Positions 21,656 to 33,565 of a stretch of DNA of 64,000 nucleotides are shown one piece after another. The notes under the pieces are model-generated. The model was not told the DNA's origin. It ran no database searches and saw only the letters and a program-made list of their open reading frames with translations. Each line of letters begins with the position of its first letter. Position 1 is the first letter of the stretch. The translations under genes were made by a program, and so were the position numbers. Origin of the DNA: Hirundichthys speculiger (Eukaryota > Chordata > Actinopteri > Beloniformes > Exocoetidae); NCBI GenBank assembly GCA_018398805.1, contig JAGFBZ010001970.1, forward strand, positions 848,501 to 912,500, written 5' to 3'.

Positions 21656-23547
21656 AGGACATCAGGCAGAGGAACCTTTCAGAGTAATATTAAAATGGAG
21701 AAGAGAAATCTGTTGATGTCATTTGCTCCTGTCTCATTATCAAGCATAATGCATTGATGGGGAAATCTGATCTGTCCACTTAGATGTCCGATGCAAATGC
21801 ATGTATGTCATTCATATCAGAGTGATTTCCACTTATGAATGAGGACCTGGAACTGGTCTGTGAATATCCAAATCCATTCCCTTCTTTATTGGTGACATAT
21901 CGGCTGGTCCATATCAGATCTGTGTCATATAGGAGCAAAAACATGGAAGTGGGCCACTTATACCAGGTAGCGTAAATTTGACCAAATTTCCTTGAGCAAC
22001 TGTGTGTTCCTTATTTTGGACAAAAATGCTAATTGAATGTTAATTAAAAAGGGAATGCACTGCAGTAACTCTGCAAGTGACACTAATATTCTTTTCCATG
22101 TGAAGTGCAGCAGTGTGTACACTAACTGGCTGTGTAAAGCAAGAACCATTTAGAGAGCCCTCACTTGCTTTTAAAATAGATTTTATGCCAAGGAGAAGCT
22201 TTTGTAGTGTATCCAAGATAACACCACAGGGACAGTAAAAAGGATAGGCGGAAGAAAAGTAAATATATATGTTGTAAAACTAAATTATAGGACCAAGCAT
22301 TTGTTATTTTTGTCTTCATGAGAAACATTAGCATAGATCTTTAAACTCAAACAATACACTATAAATAGGCCCTTTACAATTTGTTCCTTATAGTTCATAA
22401 ATGTGTATCAACAAAGGGCCATGCAAGGAAGCCCGGGGAGCTTTAGAAGCTGAAGACAAGACTTTAAATATTGTGACCTGGATAACAGTGAATCTGGAAG
22501 TTGTTAAATTCTTCATGCAACTGCTTTTTCATTACATCTCGGACATCATAAGGATTCCACATCAAAAAGCTTCTAAAACTTACTTTGAAAATTGGCACAC
22601 CAACTGTTCGTGCTTTGGTTGTTCTTTGAAGCCCAAATATTTGCCATGTAAAAGGGTATTTTTTTCCCCCCTCTTTTTTCTCCTTTTTGGCATGCTTAAA
22701 GAAATGAACATATAAGGCAGTTTTAATGTAAATACATTCAAATCTGTTAAGAAAACTGATTAAGAAGGCTCTAGAATCCCCCCCGAACACATTTCATGCA
22801 CGTTTCCTGTTTCTTGTGCCCTGGCAGTGAGACCCCTTATGAATCATTGCTTGTTAATGGGACATTGACTATTCCAGTCACAGCAGTAGTGAAGCAAGGG
22901 GGCAGCTGGGAGTCCCAGTGAGACCCAGACCTCTGGCAGATCCATTATTCATGGTTCACCATGGGCTTGTAGTGAACACTGACACCCGACCTCCCTAAAT
23001 CAAACAGAGCCAGTGAGTGTAATGCCTTCTGGGAAATGTGTAGGTTCAGGTAAAGGTAGGGGTGACAGAGTAAGTGGTGAGTAGGGGGGATGGCAGAGCC
23101 CCTGTTACTTTACTGACTCTGTTTCCACAGACGGTAAACATGTATACATGGAGCTTTTTATGTTATTTATTAGTCGTTTTTTTTATTTGTTTAACATTTA
23201 CGGTGAGGAAAGAAAAGTGAAGAACACACGTATGAAGTGAACAAAAACAAACATTTTGTCGTGCTTAAAACTTATTCAAAGCAGAGGTCTTAAGGTGAAT
23301 TTGCGTATTAAAAAAAAAAGGAAAAGTTCTTTAAGCTCTTTAACTCCTGACTTACAGGTTAGAGACTTCCTACTTTAACACATACTACCAGCTGAAGTTC
23401 AAATTTTCATGGTGATATTGTTAACTCTGAACTCTCTACCTTGACGAGCTTTGAAGTGTCAGATAAAATTAGACACGGTCAATCCAAAAACTTGATGACA
23501 TTGTATTTTGCATTGTATTTTGCTATGTCCTGCTGGAGCTCTCTTCA
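21656..23547. other. Unannotated stretch, no gene seen
   Basis: Single-copy-looking sequence. Minus-strand (22,464-22,790) and plus-strand (22,401-22,715) frames of about 105 codons overlap each other. Neither has a motif. Confidence 0.55.
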
Positions 23548-23745
23548 GGCAAAAGCCAGGGATCCACCCTGGACAGGGCGCCAGTCCAACGCAGGGCCAC
23601 ATGCAGACAAACAACCATGCACACTCACAAACACTCCTATGGGCAATTTAGAACCACCAATGAACCAATTATGCACCTAACATGCATAATACCACTGTGG
23701 GAAGAAGCCGGAGTACCTGGAGGAAACTCACCCAAGCATGGGGAG
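23548..23745 (-). repeat. Dispersed teleost repeat, minus orientation
   Basis: Carries GGATCCACCCTGGACAGGGC, CGCCAGTCCAACGCAGGGCC, GGGCAATTTAGA and GAAGCCGGAGTACCTGGAGG in the expected order. It is the opposite-sense relative of 6,290-6,466 and is better preserved. The class is uncertain. Confidence 0.6.
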
Positions 23746-23746
23746 A

Positions 23747-23763
23747 CCCCCCCCCCCCCCCCC
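23747..23763. repeat. Poly-C run, then A-rich tract
   Basis: Seventeen C residues followed by AAAT/AAATA-rich sequence to about 23,830, at the end of the dispersed repeat. Confidence 0.9.
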
Positions 23764-24484
23764 AAAAAAAAATAAAAAAAAATAAATAAAATAAAGTAAA
23801 ATAAAATAAATGAATGAATAAATAGATAAATCACCACACTTGAACGGCATCAGCTGTGATCAGGCTGAAATTTTACATGTGATGAAACTCCGACTGACAG
23901 GACATCACAATAGAAAATAGAAATACTAAAGATTGTTCACAAGTCTAAAATGAATAGTCCAAAGCCACTGGTCTGTGTGACATTTAATGAGTTAATTCAT
24001 GATCGATGTTCACTCTGTGTCCTAACTAATATATCACACAGTGGCTTGATATAAATGTCATGCTGTTCTAAACAGAAATTAAAAGCAATGAAATCAAGCT
24101 GCAAAACCAGTGCCAATACCATTAAAAGAGATATCATGAACCTTTCATTAACTTGGAGAGGTCCAGGTGAAGAGTATAAATCAGTCTGGAAAGGGCCTGG
24201 GGAAGGGTAGCCAGTTCATCCATTACCACAGACTTGAGATGGGGAGAAAAAAAAAACACAACAAAACAAAAAGAAAGAAAAAAAAAAACCAACTTACACA
24301 GCACATCTGGGAGAAAATAGAGCAATCATCCCCCAAGATGACAGTCCACATAAAGAAAGATATCTGGGGTTTGTTGGGTCAGTGGTCTGGACAATGGTGG
24401 ACAAACGCTGTTGCCAAAAATATTTACTTCCTTTTCTACAATGAATTTGTGAATTCCCATTTATTTTATGGCTTCACTACAAAT
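23764..24484. other. No feature recognised
   Basis: A-rich sequence, then ordinary sequence without recognisable coding or repeat structure. Confidence 0.55.
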
Positions 24485-24740
24485 TTCAGAGACTGAAGAG
24501 TACAGGGAAGGACGAGAGGAAATGAATTGAAAGAAACGTCGGGTGCATTGAGATGGAAGAAAATAGAAGAGAAAGAAGATGACAGAAAGCGTTAGGACAG
24601 ATGAGAACTGACTAAAAGAGGAGAGCAGGTCGCAGAGAAAACTGAGACAGATAGGTAGGGATGGAAAAGAGGAAATAAAGAAAAGAGAACCACAAAGAAG
24701 AGAGCAGAGAAGATGAGACAAAAAGAGAATGTATTAAGTC
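24485..24740 (+). other. Purine-rich (AG) tract, about 250 bp
   Basis: The plus strand is strongly biased to A and G for about 250 bases without being a simple repeat. No frame looks coding. It may be a degenerate old GA/GAAA repeat. Confidence 0.7.
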
Positions 24741-24763
24741 TCCTGAGTCTGTCTCAAAGGTTC

Positions 24764-24771
24764 TGCTCAAG
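24764..24771. other. Degenerate 8-bp target duplication, left
   Basis: TGCTCAAG, matching TGCGAAAG at 25,324-25,331 in six of eight positions. Confidence 0.6.
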
Positions 24772-25323
24772 CAGCGGTCCCCAACCTTTTTGTAACTGCG
24801 GACCAGTCAACGCTCGACAATTTTACCGTGGACCGGGTGTGTGTGTGTGTGTGTGGGGGGGGGGGGGGGTTACATTACGGCAATAACGTAACATGAGCAC
24901 AACATCAAAGTCTCTGGTAACATCCTCTGTACCCATTAAATAAATAACAACAACAAAAAACTCACGCAGAGCGGGCTTGTAAGGTGACAATCATCTGTCG
25001 TGATAAATCCATATTTCAGTAGGATCTCCTGGTATTGTCTGTTAAAAGCTTTCTTTTTCTTGGAAGTCGTAGGCTGTTCTTCTATCTCTTCACTGGGCCT
25101 TCTTCCCTTCACAAGGACGTCTGTTTCTTACTCATTTTGCTAGCTGGGTTAAATTTTGGTGCTCAAGTGACCAGAAGTAACTGAGAGAATCCGGTCATTT
25201 TTCAAAATAAAAGATTTTTCAAAATAAAAGGTCGTTCTGACTATAATAAAGAAACTTAAATAACTAATTTTTTTTCTTGTGCGGCCCGGTACCGGTCCGC
25301 AGCCTCGGGGTTGGGGACCACTG
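24772..25323. mobile_element. Non-autonomous hAT element (552 bp)
   Basis: Starts CAGCGGTCCCCAACCTTTTT and ends GGTTGGGGACCACTG, inverted termini that match over 15 bases with one difference. I recall this end as a large hAT family shared by fish and other vertebrates. Flanking octamers match six of eight. It contains a (GT)n plus G run at 24,836-24,869. No transposase frame is visible. Confidence 0.85.
24836..24869. repeat. (GT)n followed by poly-G
   Basis: About ten GT units and then a run of about 14 G inside the hAT element. Confidence 0.95.
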
Positions 25324-25331
25324 TGCGAAAG

Positions 25332-26407
25332 CACTCAATGTTGTGATTAGTCTCCATATAAATGCAGGTACCGGTAGGTGCTAATGTCAAAGTAACAGTC
25401 ATGTGAACGCCAGGATTTAGGTTTTCCCAGCAGAACTAAGCTGTGTTCATTCATGTCAGTGGGGATGATGTTGTGGCTGATCAGTGTTTGTCAGTATATT
25501 CTCATTCTGAACTTTACAATGTTTATCTAAATACACCCAACCAACCTGTTCTTTTTTCAGAACTCATAACACACTGACGCTTGGTCAGGAGCCCTTCTCA
25601 CCAGTTTCTCAGAGCGCTACCTTTTACTGTAACTGGTTGCCAGGGAGCAACGCGAGGTGATGGGGCATGACTCTATGGCTGCATATTGCCAAGTTATTCC
25701 TTCTATGGCCTGAAGCGGTTGCATCATGGATAAAATTGCTACAGGCAAATGTCATTCTACAGTGCTTGCGGATCAACTAATCTCCAATCTCATTCACAGA
25801 ACGTGTTTTGAAAACCGGTGCAGTGGGCTCCTGACAAAGCCTTATGTGATAAGTTAGAAGTGAAAATTAGTTGGTTAAAACTAAACCATCAGGAGCTGCA
25901 TGTTTGCATCATTTCTGTGCTTGAGAGTTTGTATTTAGTGAAAACTGGGCCCAGCACTAAATACCATGCAAGAGTCTTTTCCCTTTAACAACATTACAAC
26001 TAGTTTAAATCACATAAAGTCTTTGAAAACATTCACAGCTTTCATAAGGATACCACACCAAATCGTACTTGAATAATTATTCTTTGCACATTAAATACTG
26101 CACGTACATGCATTTTTAATAAGATATATTTTCAAACAAATGTGCACAAATTTCATATACGGTATAGGGGTTCACGAGTTTGAAACAAAAGTGAGCCGTA
26201 AATCATGAAAGAGGTCATTTTGTTTGAATTAATCCTCTGCGTTTGATGTTGGTGAGATGGAAAAAAAAAAAAAAAGAAAACCTTCCCAGAAAAATGTAAG
26301 ATTAAGTTTTCCCTCCACAACTTATGCCCCAGTGGCCATTATTATTGTTTGCGCTGGTCTGGCTTTACTTGAGCAATTGTAGAAAATCAGTGGAAAGCAA
26401 AGCCGTG

Positions 26408-26462
<55 letters not shown>

Positions 26463-28677
26463 TACATTCTCTGCTTATATAAGGGATCTAATTGAAACTG
26501 TTTCACTGTGAATGTACATGGCGTACAACTCATTTCCCGCAGGCTTAAAACCCCTGAAGTTCTTAATAATTATTCATAAAGATGAGATGTTGAGTTCTTG
26601 GGTTGCATGTTTATCTCCTTCGCTCAACACGTCCCATGGGCAGCTGCTTTCCTGTTCTAACTGCAAGAAGTCATTTGAAGCATTTTCTTTGATCCTGCAA
26701 GCAGTTCTAAATTAAGTCAAATTTCCCAAATTTACTAATTAGAAAAAAATAAGTTGTTTACACATAAACTGACATTGCAATTAGTCAAAAAAAAAAAAAA
26801 ACAGGTGCAAATTAAACATAGAAAATAATTACTGACAATTTGATTACGGTGCATATTTACAAAGTGGACTTGTTACACCGTGCTGGTACTTTAGCATGCA
26901 TTTTTGGAACATTTTTTAGGAAAATAGTCAGAGGGACTTAATGTTTCATCCCCTGTGCCATGTCACTTTGAAGTTATCACTGCATTAGCTACGTTACTCC
27001 TAATAAATATTTTATGTGTTATTGACCATGCCGCAGTGTTGAGATTAAACAAGTCACAGTCAAGGAAAGTGCGTTTGATTTAAACTTTTTAAGGCTTTTA
27101 TATTCATTGCAACCTCAGCCGCAATGCAATAGGCTGTGAAAAATGTGTGAAGACAAATGGTGTACCAGTCAAAGATGAAACGAAAGCAGCTCCCTTATTT
27201 TCAAATACAGATAATTTCACATAATAAGGGTGAAATTATCTCACATAGAACTCGGGAACATCATTTTCAAAGAATCTCCGGGACAGACAGATACACCAAG
27301 ACACTGCAGTAGTAGTGGACAGTTTCATTAGTTTATTTCATCTCCTTTCCTCTCCTCTCCTTTATTTTCTTTTTTTTTTTTAGCTTACATTGTGTGCCTT
27401 TTCCCTCCATTGCCAGTCCTCAGATTAATGCATTTGACAAACCACTGAGCAAGAAAGGGCATTAATAGCTACTCAAAGCAGAGAGCTATCATGGGAACCC
27501 TTGTTGTGAGAAAATTACGCATCTTCAGACCCACAAGGCGGTATGCAGGGATAACAGAATACTCTACACACTGTTTTCTAAACACTCTCTTGGCCAAGCC
27601 TGAAAGGAAAGAGGCGGGGGAGATTTGGGCTATAACCAGCAAGACAAGGCAAGGCGAGGGGAAGAGGATGAAGGGTTGTGTTCCCTGGATGCAGGGCTGG
27701 AGTCTTCTGCTTCTGAAACAGCTATTCCACAAAGGCGTAATCACTAAATGGCAAGATGAGCCAGCTTGCTGTGTCAGACTGACAATGAAACTGTCTTCCC
27801 TTGCTCCAGATACACTATGGATCTAAATCAATAGGCAAACCCAAAGTGTTTCTGTGTGTGCGGATGACTAAACTTTGTGTGCCTGTTTCAGTCTAGATTC
27901 AAATATACACACAGTTATATTAGTTTCTTTGTGCATCTAGTTGCATTTACAATACAAACACATGCTCAATACTCATGAGATTAATTTGCATTAACTTACA
28001 TCTGATTTTGCTGTCTTTTGTTACTCCAAATTAGTCTTGACAAATGACCCCATAGGAGAGCAGTGTTTACTGGTGTCTAAAGATGTAGTGTTTTGAAAAA
28101 CTTCATAACCTTCAAATGATTATTATTTTTTCCTAGTGCTTTCAAATGACAGTACTGGCTTGGGGTAGAAAGAAGGCATATTTAGTTACGGTCTTTGAAC
28201 AAAAATAATGATTTCAAATGATATATGATATATGAACTGTTGCAAAGTTGTAATTGTGAGCACTATACACACACATATACAAAGCTTAAATTGAAAACAC
28301 TATATACAGATACAGAGCCTGCCTTCTCTTTAAGGCGATACTTCTATACTCATCTCTGTAAAGGGGTGAACATAAGCAGAACCGATGTATGTAGGCGACA
28401 TTACGGCGCTACGGCAGCAGCTCAACAGGTGTTTGCCGGCTAATGTACATGAACAGCAGGATAACACGTCTCTGCACATGTTGAGCACCTAGATTTGTTA
28501 CAGACACGGACTGGTATAACATGATGAGTTAGAATTAATTGGAAAATGAGAACCACTATCTCAGTCCCATCCCTGTCGTTTTGAAACTGGAATATGAATT
28601 TGCCATTTTAAAAAAAAAAAAGAGACTTTTTTTTTTAAATTTACAGAAAATTTAAGGAAACAGATTTCTTTACAGCT
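25332..28677. other. Unannotated stretch with one large microsatellite
   Basis: No gene recognised. It contains A runs at about 26,260 and 26,788 and the compound (CA)n(TA)n listed separately. Overlapping frames near 27,470-27,830 on both strands lack motifs. Confidence 0.55.
26409..26457. repeat. (CA)n(TA)n compound microsatellite
   Basis: About 18 CA units followed by six TA units. Confidence 0.96.
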
Positions 28678-28899
28678 TACCATCATGGCTGAAAGTTTTG
28701 GCACCCTTGCACATAAAGGGGGGACTCCAAACTCCAAATGTCTGCAAAATAAGTTGAAATTGACGAAAGTATTTGGTGTCTCAAATTCTTTATTAAACTA
28801 ATACTAGTACAGGAACTTTGTTTTTTAATCAGAGCTTAATATTAATTTTTAGATAATAAATTGCACAGCAAATGCTGTGACAAAAGTTTTGACACCTTT
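28678..28899. repeat. Left inverted repeat of the Tc1 element (IR/DR type)
   Basis: Holds two direct repeats of the binding-site type: outer AAGTTTTGGCACCCTT near 28,692 and inner AAGTTTTGACACCTTTT near 28,884. It pairs with 30,074-30,293. Confidence 0.85.
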
Positions 28900-29089
28900 T
28901 AGATTTACAAAGAATAAATGAATTTCAAGCAGGTCATTCACCTTGAACTTACCTGTGGTGAGTTTACAGGTGACAACAATCTAGTAATCAGTCATCCAAC
29001 CAGTTTAAAAGGAGCAACCCCCTCATTCTGCTGTTGTGAGTCACTGCATGACCATACTGAGCATGGACTAAAGAAAGAAAAGCAGAGAA

Positions 29090-30136
29090 TTGTCTGAGGA
29101 AGTCAAAGAAAAGATTGTAGCAAAGCATAAACAATCTCAAGGCTACATGTCCATCTCCAGAGACCTTCATATTCCTGTATCCACTCTGCAAAATGTTATA
29201 AAGGAGTTTAAGGCTCATGGTACGGTAGCCAACCTTCCAAGAAGTGGCCGCAAAAGAATTATGGACGAAAGAATGCAGCGAAGGATTGTTCGAATGGTGG
29301 CAGAAGAACCTCGGACAACTGCTAAACAGATTCAAGCTGACCTTCAGACACAAGGTACAATTATTTCAACGCCTACCATCCGTCGCCAGCTCAATGAAAG
29401 AGGGCTCTATGGTTGGAGACCCAGAAGGAAGCCTCTACTGAAAGACAGACACAAGAAAGCCCGGCTAGAGTTTGCCAAAACACATCTGAACAAGCCAAAA
29501 TCCTTCTGGGAAAATGTCCTGTGGACAGATGAGACCAAACTGGAGCTTTTTGGTAAATCACATAGACTCTGTGTTTACAGGAAAAGAAATGAAGCCTTCA
29601 AGCAAAACAAGTGCCCTCCCTACAGTCAAACATGGAGGAGGTTCACTAATGTTTTGGGGTTGTTTGCAGCCTCTGGTGCTGGGTGCCTTGAATTTGATTA
29701 CCAAGGTATTTTGGAGAGAAATGTTTCACCAAGTGTCATGAAGCTGGGTCTTCGTCAAACATCATGGGTGTTCCAGCAGGACAATGACCCAAAACACACA
29801 TCAAAAAGCACCCAGGAATGGTTCAACAGAAAACGCTGGACTGTTCTAAAGTGGCCAGCAATGAGTCCAGATCTCAATCCCATTGAACACCTGTGGAGGG
29901 ATCTGAAAATGGCAGTTGGAAGAAGGCACCCTTCTAATCTGGGTCAACTGGAGCAGTTTGCAAAAGAAGAGTGGGCCAAACTGCCCGTAGAGAGGTGGAG
30001 GCATCTCACTGAAACCTGTAGGAAGGGTTTGACTGCATTTTCTCCAAAGGATGTGCTACCAAATATTGAATTCAAGGTGTCAATACTTTTGCCACAGCAA
30101 TTTTTGTGTAATATATTATTTAAAATGAAATATTAA
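29090..30136 (+). pseudogene. Tc1-family transposase (DD34E), nearly full length, inactivated
   Basis: A transposase of normal length (about 340 residues). Residues 1-110 form the paired-like two-part helix-turn-helix domain that binds the inverted repeats, with the basic RSGRKR hinge between halves. The catalytic triad is visible: LWTDETK (first Asp), QQDNDPKHT (second Asp) and SPDLNPIEHLW (Glu). Defects: (1) no usable start. The in-frame ATG at 29,063 meets TAA at 29,069, and the frame opens at a TTG. (2) The conserved VKHGGGSLMFWGC block is not in the main frame but in the +1 frame at 29,625-29,663. The main frame resumes at FAASG, so two small compensating indels lie near 29,608-29,625 and 29,661-29,668. 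The single open frame therefore hides a scrambled block of about 15 residues. Confidence 0.93.
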
Positions 30137-30293
30137 GTTCTGGTTAAAAAAACAAAGTTCCTCTACTATTATTAGTTTAATAAAGAATTTGAGACACCAA
30201 ATACTTTCATGTCAATTTTAACTTATTTTACAGACATTTGGAGATGTTTGGTCTTTATGTGCAAGGGTGCCAAAACTTTCAGCCATGACGGTA
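30074..30293. repeat. Right inverted repeat of the Tc1 element
   Basis: Inverted partner of 28,678-28,899. It overlaps the last codons of the transposase frame, as is usual in compact Tc1 elements. Confidence 0.85.
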
Positions 30294-31017
30294 TATATTC
30301 CAGATAGTTTCCTGTTTTCTTGAAGCATATCTTGGTAGGCTTACTCACAATTCCATTAATCAGGTTCATAATAATGTAATATTTCTGTAGGTTTAAGGAA
30401 ATGATCTGAAATAATAATAATCTTTGATAGTGTTCATGGATATTAAATGGTTTGTTGATATATGATCAATGCCAATATTGTATTATTTAAACCATTAAAC
30501 TGAAAATTCTAAAATTTATTTCTTCATTCCTTTTTTGTACAATAAACAAACCCACACAAACTGCAATAACTGCACAATAAATGTGACCGTGATATTTTGC
30601 TGTTTAACAACGCAGTGATGGGAACATTTGTAATGGTCAGGAATAAAACAGATTATTCAGATTCTGATTTATGACCATTTCCGCTTGCAGGTGACGAAGG
30701 TAATGTGCCTTTTATGCAGCCAGGTGGGGGTTTGAACGTTGGGGTCATAAATGAGCCTTCTTTTCAGCATGTCAAGTTGGGCGGATGAGTTGTGAAGTCT
30801 CTCACTTCCGGTCAGGTTCTTGGTGGTTTGACCCTAACCCTTTAGCTGTGTTTTTTTTTTTTTTAAACACAATTTTGTGTCTTCCTGTAGTCATTGTGCA
30901 TATTGCATATTTTTGCCATTGCGCTGTGGTTGTTTTTCATGTTGTTTATGGCCTCAATTTTGCTTGTTTTTTGTTGCCTTTTTTGTCTCACATTGTGGGT
31001 GGTCTGTATCCTAGAGT
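30294..31017. other. No feature recognised
   Basis: AT-rich sequence after the Tc1 element; no coding frame or repeat end recognised. Confidence 0.55.
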
Positions 31018-31160
31018 GGTCACCAGTCTTTCACAGGGGGCCACACAGCTACAAAAGAGACAAACAATCGCACATGCTTGCACTTGCCCCGACGTCGATT
31101 TAGAGTTGCCAATAAATCTGTTTTGGACTTTGGGAGAAGGCTGGATTACCAAGGCAAGAC
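31018..31160 (-). repeat. Dispersed teleost repeat, minus orientation, third piece
   Basis: GTCACCAGTCTTTCACAGGG and GATTTAGAGTTGCCAATAAA followed by GGACTTTGGGAGAAGGC are in the same order as at 23,548-23,745, but more diverged. Confidence 0.5.
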
Positions 31161-31164
31161 AGCT

Positions 31165-32100
31165 TCCCTGTCACATCCCATGAGCCTTGGTGCTGCTCCA
31201 TCATTGTCTCAAACCACATCAGGAGAAGCCGGGCCCCCCTCCACATCTCCCTCCAGCTGTCTCTGGCAGCCATGTGAAGAGGCAGCTGGAGAAACTGAGC
31301 CAGAACAAGACTGTATGTCCAGATGGTCGGGGGAAAAAAAATTATAAAAAAAAAAAAAAAAAAGAACCTCATCCATCTGCCCTTAATGACTATAGACCTG
31401 TTGCACTAACATCACACAACACGGTCTACCTGAGTAAGCAAACAGCCGTCTTGCAGGAGCAGTTTGCTTATTGTCATGGGGCTTCACCATCACCGTCATA
31501 CAACTGCTTCAGTGAAACCACAGTGGTCTGGACAAAGCAGGCATCACTGTGAGGATCACGTTGCTTCAGAAGACAGAGGCGGATGCCTCCGCAATGGCCC
31601 GGATTACTGACTACCTGACTAACAGACCACATATTTTGAAACAGATTTTGTGTCCGACTGGTTTTGTGTCTGACCGAGTGGTCAACAGCATAGGAGCACC
31701 AGAGGGGAATGTTCGCTCACTATTTCTCTTCACTCTGTACACCGCAGACTGAGTACAAATCGCGTCCTGTCACCTGCAGAAATACCCAGATGACTCTGCA
31801 GTTGTGGGCTGTTTCAGTGGTGGACATTTTCAGGAGGACCAGGGATAAGTCAAACACTATTTCCATCATGGGAGAAGAAATGGAGGTGGTGGAGGAGTAT
31901 AAATACCTCAGTGTTTATCTGTACAGCAGACTGGACTGAAGGTGCAACACTGATGCTGTCTACAAGAAGGGACAGAACAGACTGTACTTCTGGAGGAAGC
32001 TGAGGTCCTTTAGTGTTTGTAGAAAGATGTTACATGATGAAAGATGTCAGCTGTGGAGAGCAATTTAATCTCCAGTCATCTGTTGGGGTAGCTGTTGGGG
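31165..32100 (+). pseudogene. Decayed LINE reverse transcriptase
   Basis: Non-LTR reverse transcriptase remnant in several frames. In order: VKRQLEKLSQNKTVCPDG (the 'GPDG' entry of the fingers), SALNDYRPVALTSH, MARITDYLTNRPHI, VVNSIGAPEGNV (the 'PQG' motif, here PEG), LQKYPDDSAVVGC (the 'ADD' motif, here PDD), EEYKYLSVYLYSRLD, then after a TGA YKKGQNRLYFWRKLRSFSVC and CWGS. Segments between the PDD and EEYKYL blocks are deleted, and an A run interrupts 31,342-31,362. The general group resembles CR1/Rex1-like or related elements that I recall from teleosts; I cannot settle the clade. It has many frameshifts and no activity is possible. Confidence 0.75.
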
Positions 32101-33565
32101 ACCAAGCTGGGGCTGATTTTGCGAAGGAGGATCCTTCATAAAATAAAGAACATGACGGACTTCCCTGTCTGTTTTACTTGTTTTGTGTAACTTTCTTAAA
32201 CATCGCAGATAGTCTGAGATTACAGCCATTTTAGCCAATTTCGGTAACCATGGAAGTTCCATTTTCTCAAACCAGTGATTCTATGAACTAACACATAAGT
32301 TTGAATTTAACATAGTTCTGTAGCAAAGTCAAAATTTGTTTAACAAAATGCAATAACTTGTGTGTCTCCTGTAACACTTTAAATGAAGCAGTGCCTCATA
32401 GCTCTGTGTCTTTAACTGAGGCTGACATTTCCTCTGCAGTCTGTGTAATTTGGATCTATTCCTGCTAGGTTTTAGCTGGCTGTCAGGTTTAGACGTGTCA
32501 TTCAATGTTTATTGGTCTGTAGAGTGTATATGTACACCAAATACCATTTTTATTGTCTATAAAACATTTACATAAAAATTACTTGTCCTAACACCACCTT
32601 AATTACATGAGTCCCGTCACTGTAAATAAACGATTTTCAGTCATGATTAGAATGAGCTAAAGTAGCAGAACAGGGGAGTAAAGGTAAATTTATAGAGACA
32701 AGAAGGTTAGTTATGTTTCCTAACATGGACTGTGGCTGAGCTATTGGCTGTGAAAGATAAAGAACATTCAATTTCCTGTAACTGATTGAGTGTTTGAGAG
32801 GAAGTCTTTGTGAAGAACACGTACACACAAACATACTGCCTATATAACAAACATACTCAAACATCTAGAGCACATTGTCACATATACTTTGTGTAACTGA
32901 GAATACCTCAGTGATTAACATTTTCAATGACACTTTATGCAGTATATGGACATAGATCCAACCATCCAACCATCCATCCAGAGCCCATCTCAGCTGTCTT
33001 TGTATACCTTAGGGGTCCTATACACTGCAAAATTTCTGCAGTCATATAAGATCATAGCATCTCACACCGTACGATTTGCATTTGCTTAATCTTGGGTACA
33101 ACGTCCAGAGTGGTATGTGCAGACTGTATGTTGATGAGGCTTCTTGAATCTTAGGCTGCTACTCATGCAGACGTGCAGGTGGATGTAGAATTACATATTC
33201 TGCTTGTGTTGACAGAAAACAACACGTGGAAATAAACTGCTCCAAAGTGGCAAAGCAGAAGAATGAGGTCCTTGTCGTGGTTAGAGAGAAGAGTCCAACT
33301 TTGGATTCTTATATGTCTTTGGACTGGTATTGGGTCGGAATAATCAGTGCGTCATTTCAAGTTACATTTTTATTGGCTGGTAAATTTATATCAGCTAGTC
33401 TTTGGTTGCAAGACCAGTGTGACGGCGGTCGTTTATATATGTTCATATATTATAGGATGTAGGACAGATGATTTTGGCCAAAGACCAAAGATATCCCCAG
33501 GATTCCTTCAAGATGTTGCTCTTTCATCTGCAACAGCCCAAAACCTTTGGTGTGTGTAGAAGCCC
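32101..33565. other. Unannotated stretch, no gene seen
   Basis: Single-copy-looking sequence with a short CCAACCATCCA repeat near 32,957-32,980. Confidence 0.55.

Larger units (their letters stand above)
28678..30293 (+). mobile_element. Tc1-family DNA transposon, nearly complete (about 1.6 kb)
   Basis: Cut-and-paste element of the Tc1/mariner superfamily. The left end reads TACCATCATGGCTGAAAG and the right end, inverted, reads TACCGTCATGGCTGAAAG. The terminal TA pairs (28,678-28,679 and 30,292-30,293) are the TA target duplication. The inverted repeats extend about 220 bp (28,678-28,899 and 30,074-30,293), and each holds an outer GTTTTGGCACCC and an inner GTTTTGACACC (GTATTGACACC on the right), the IR/DR layout of transposase-binding sites. 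One transposase frame lies between. The ends diverge by scattered substitutions, so it is an old copy. Confidence 0.95.

Noticed and set aside
22401..22790. Two overlapping frames of about 105 codons on opposite strands
   Set aside because: Mutual shadows without domains; no splice signals that fit.
28988..29353. 121-codon minus-strand frame over the Tc1 element
   Set aside because: Antisense shadow of the transposase and its upstream region.
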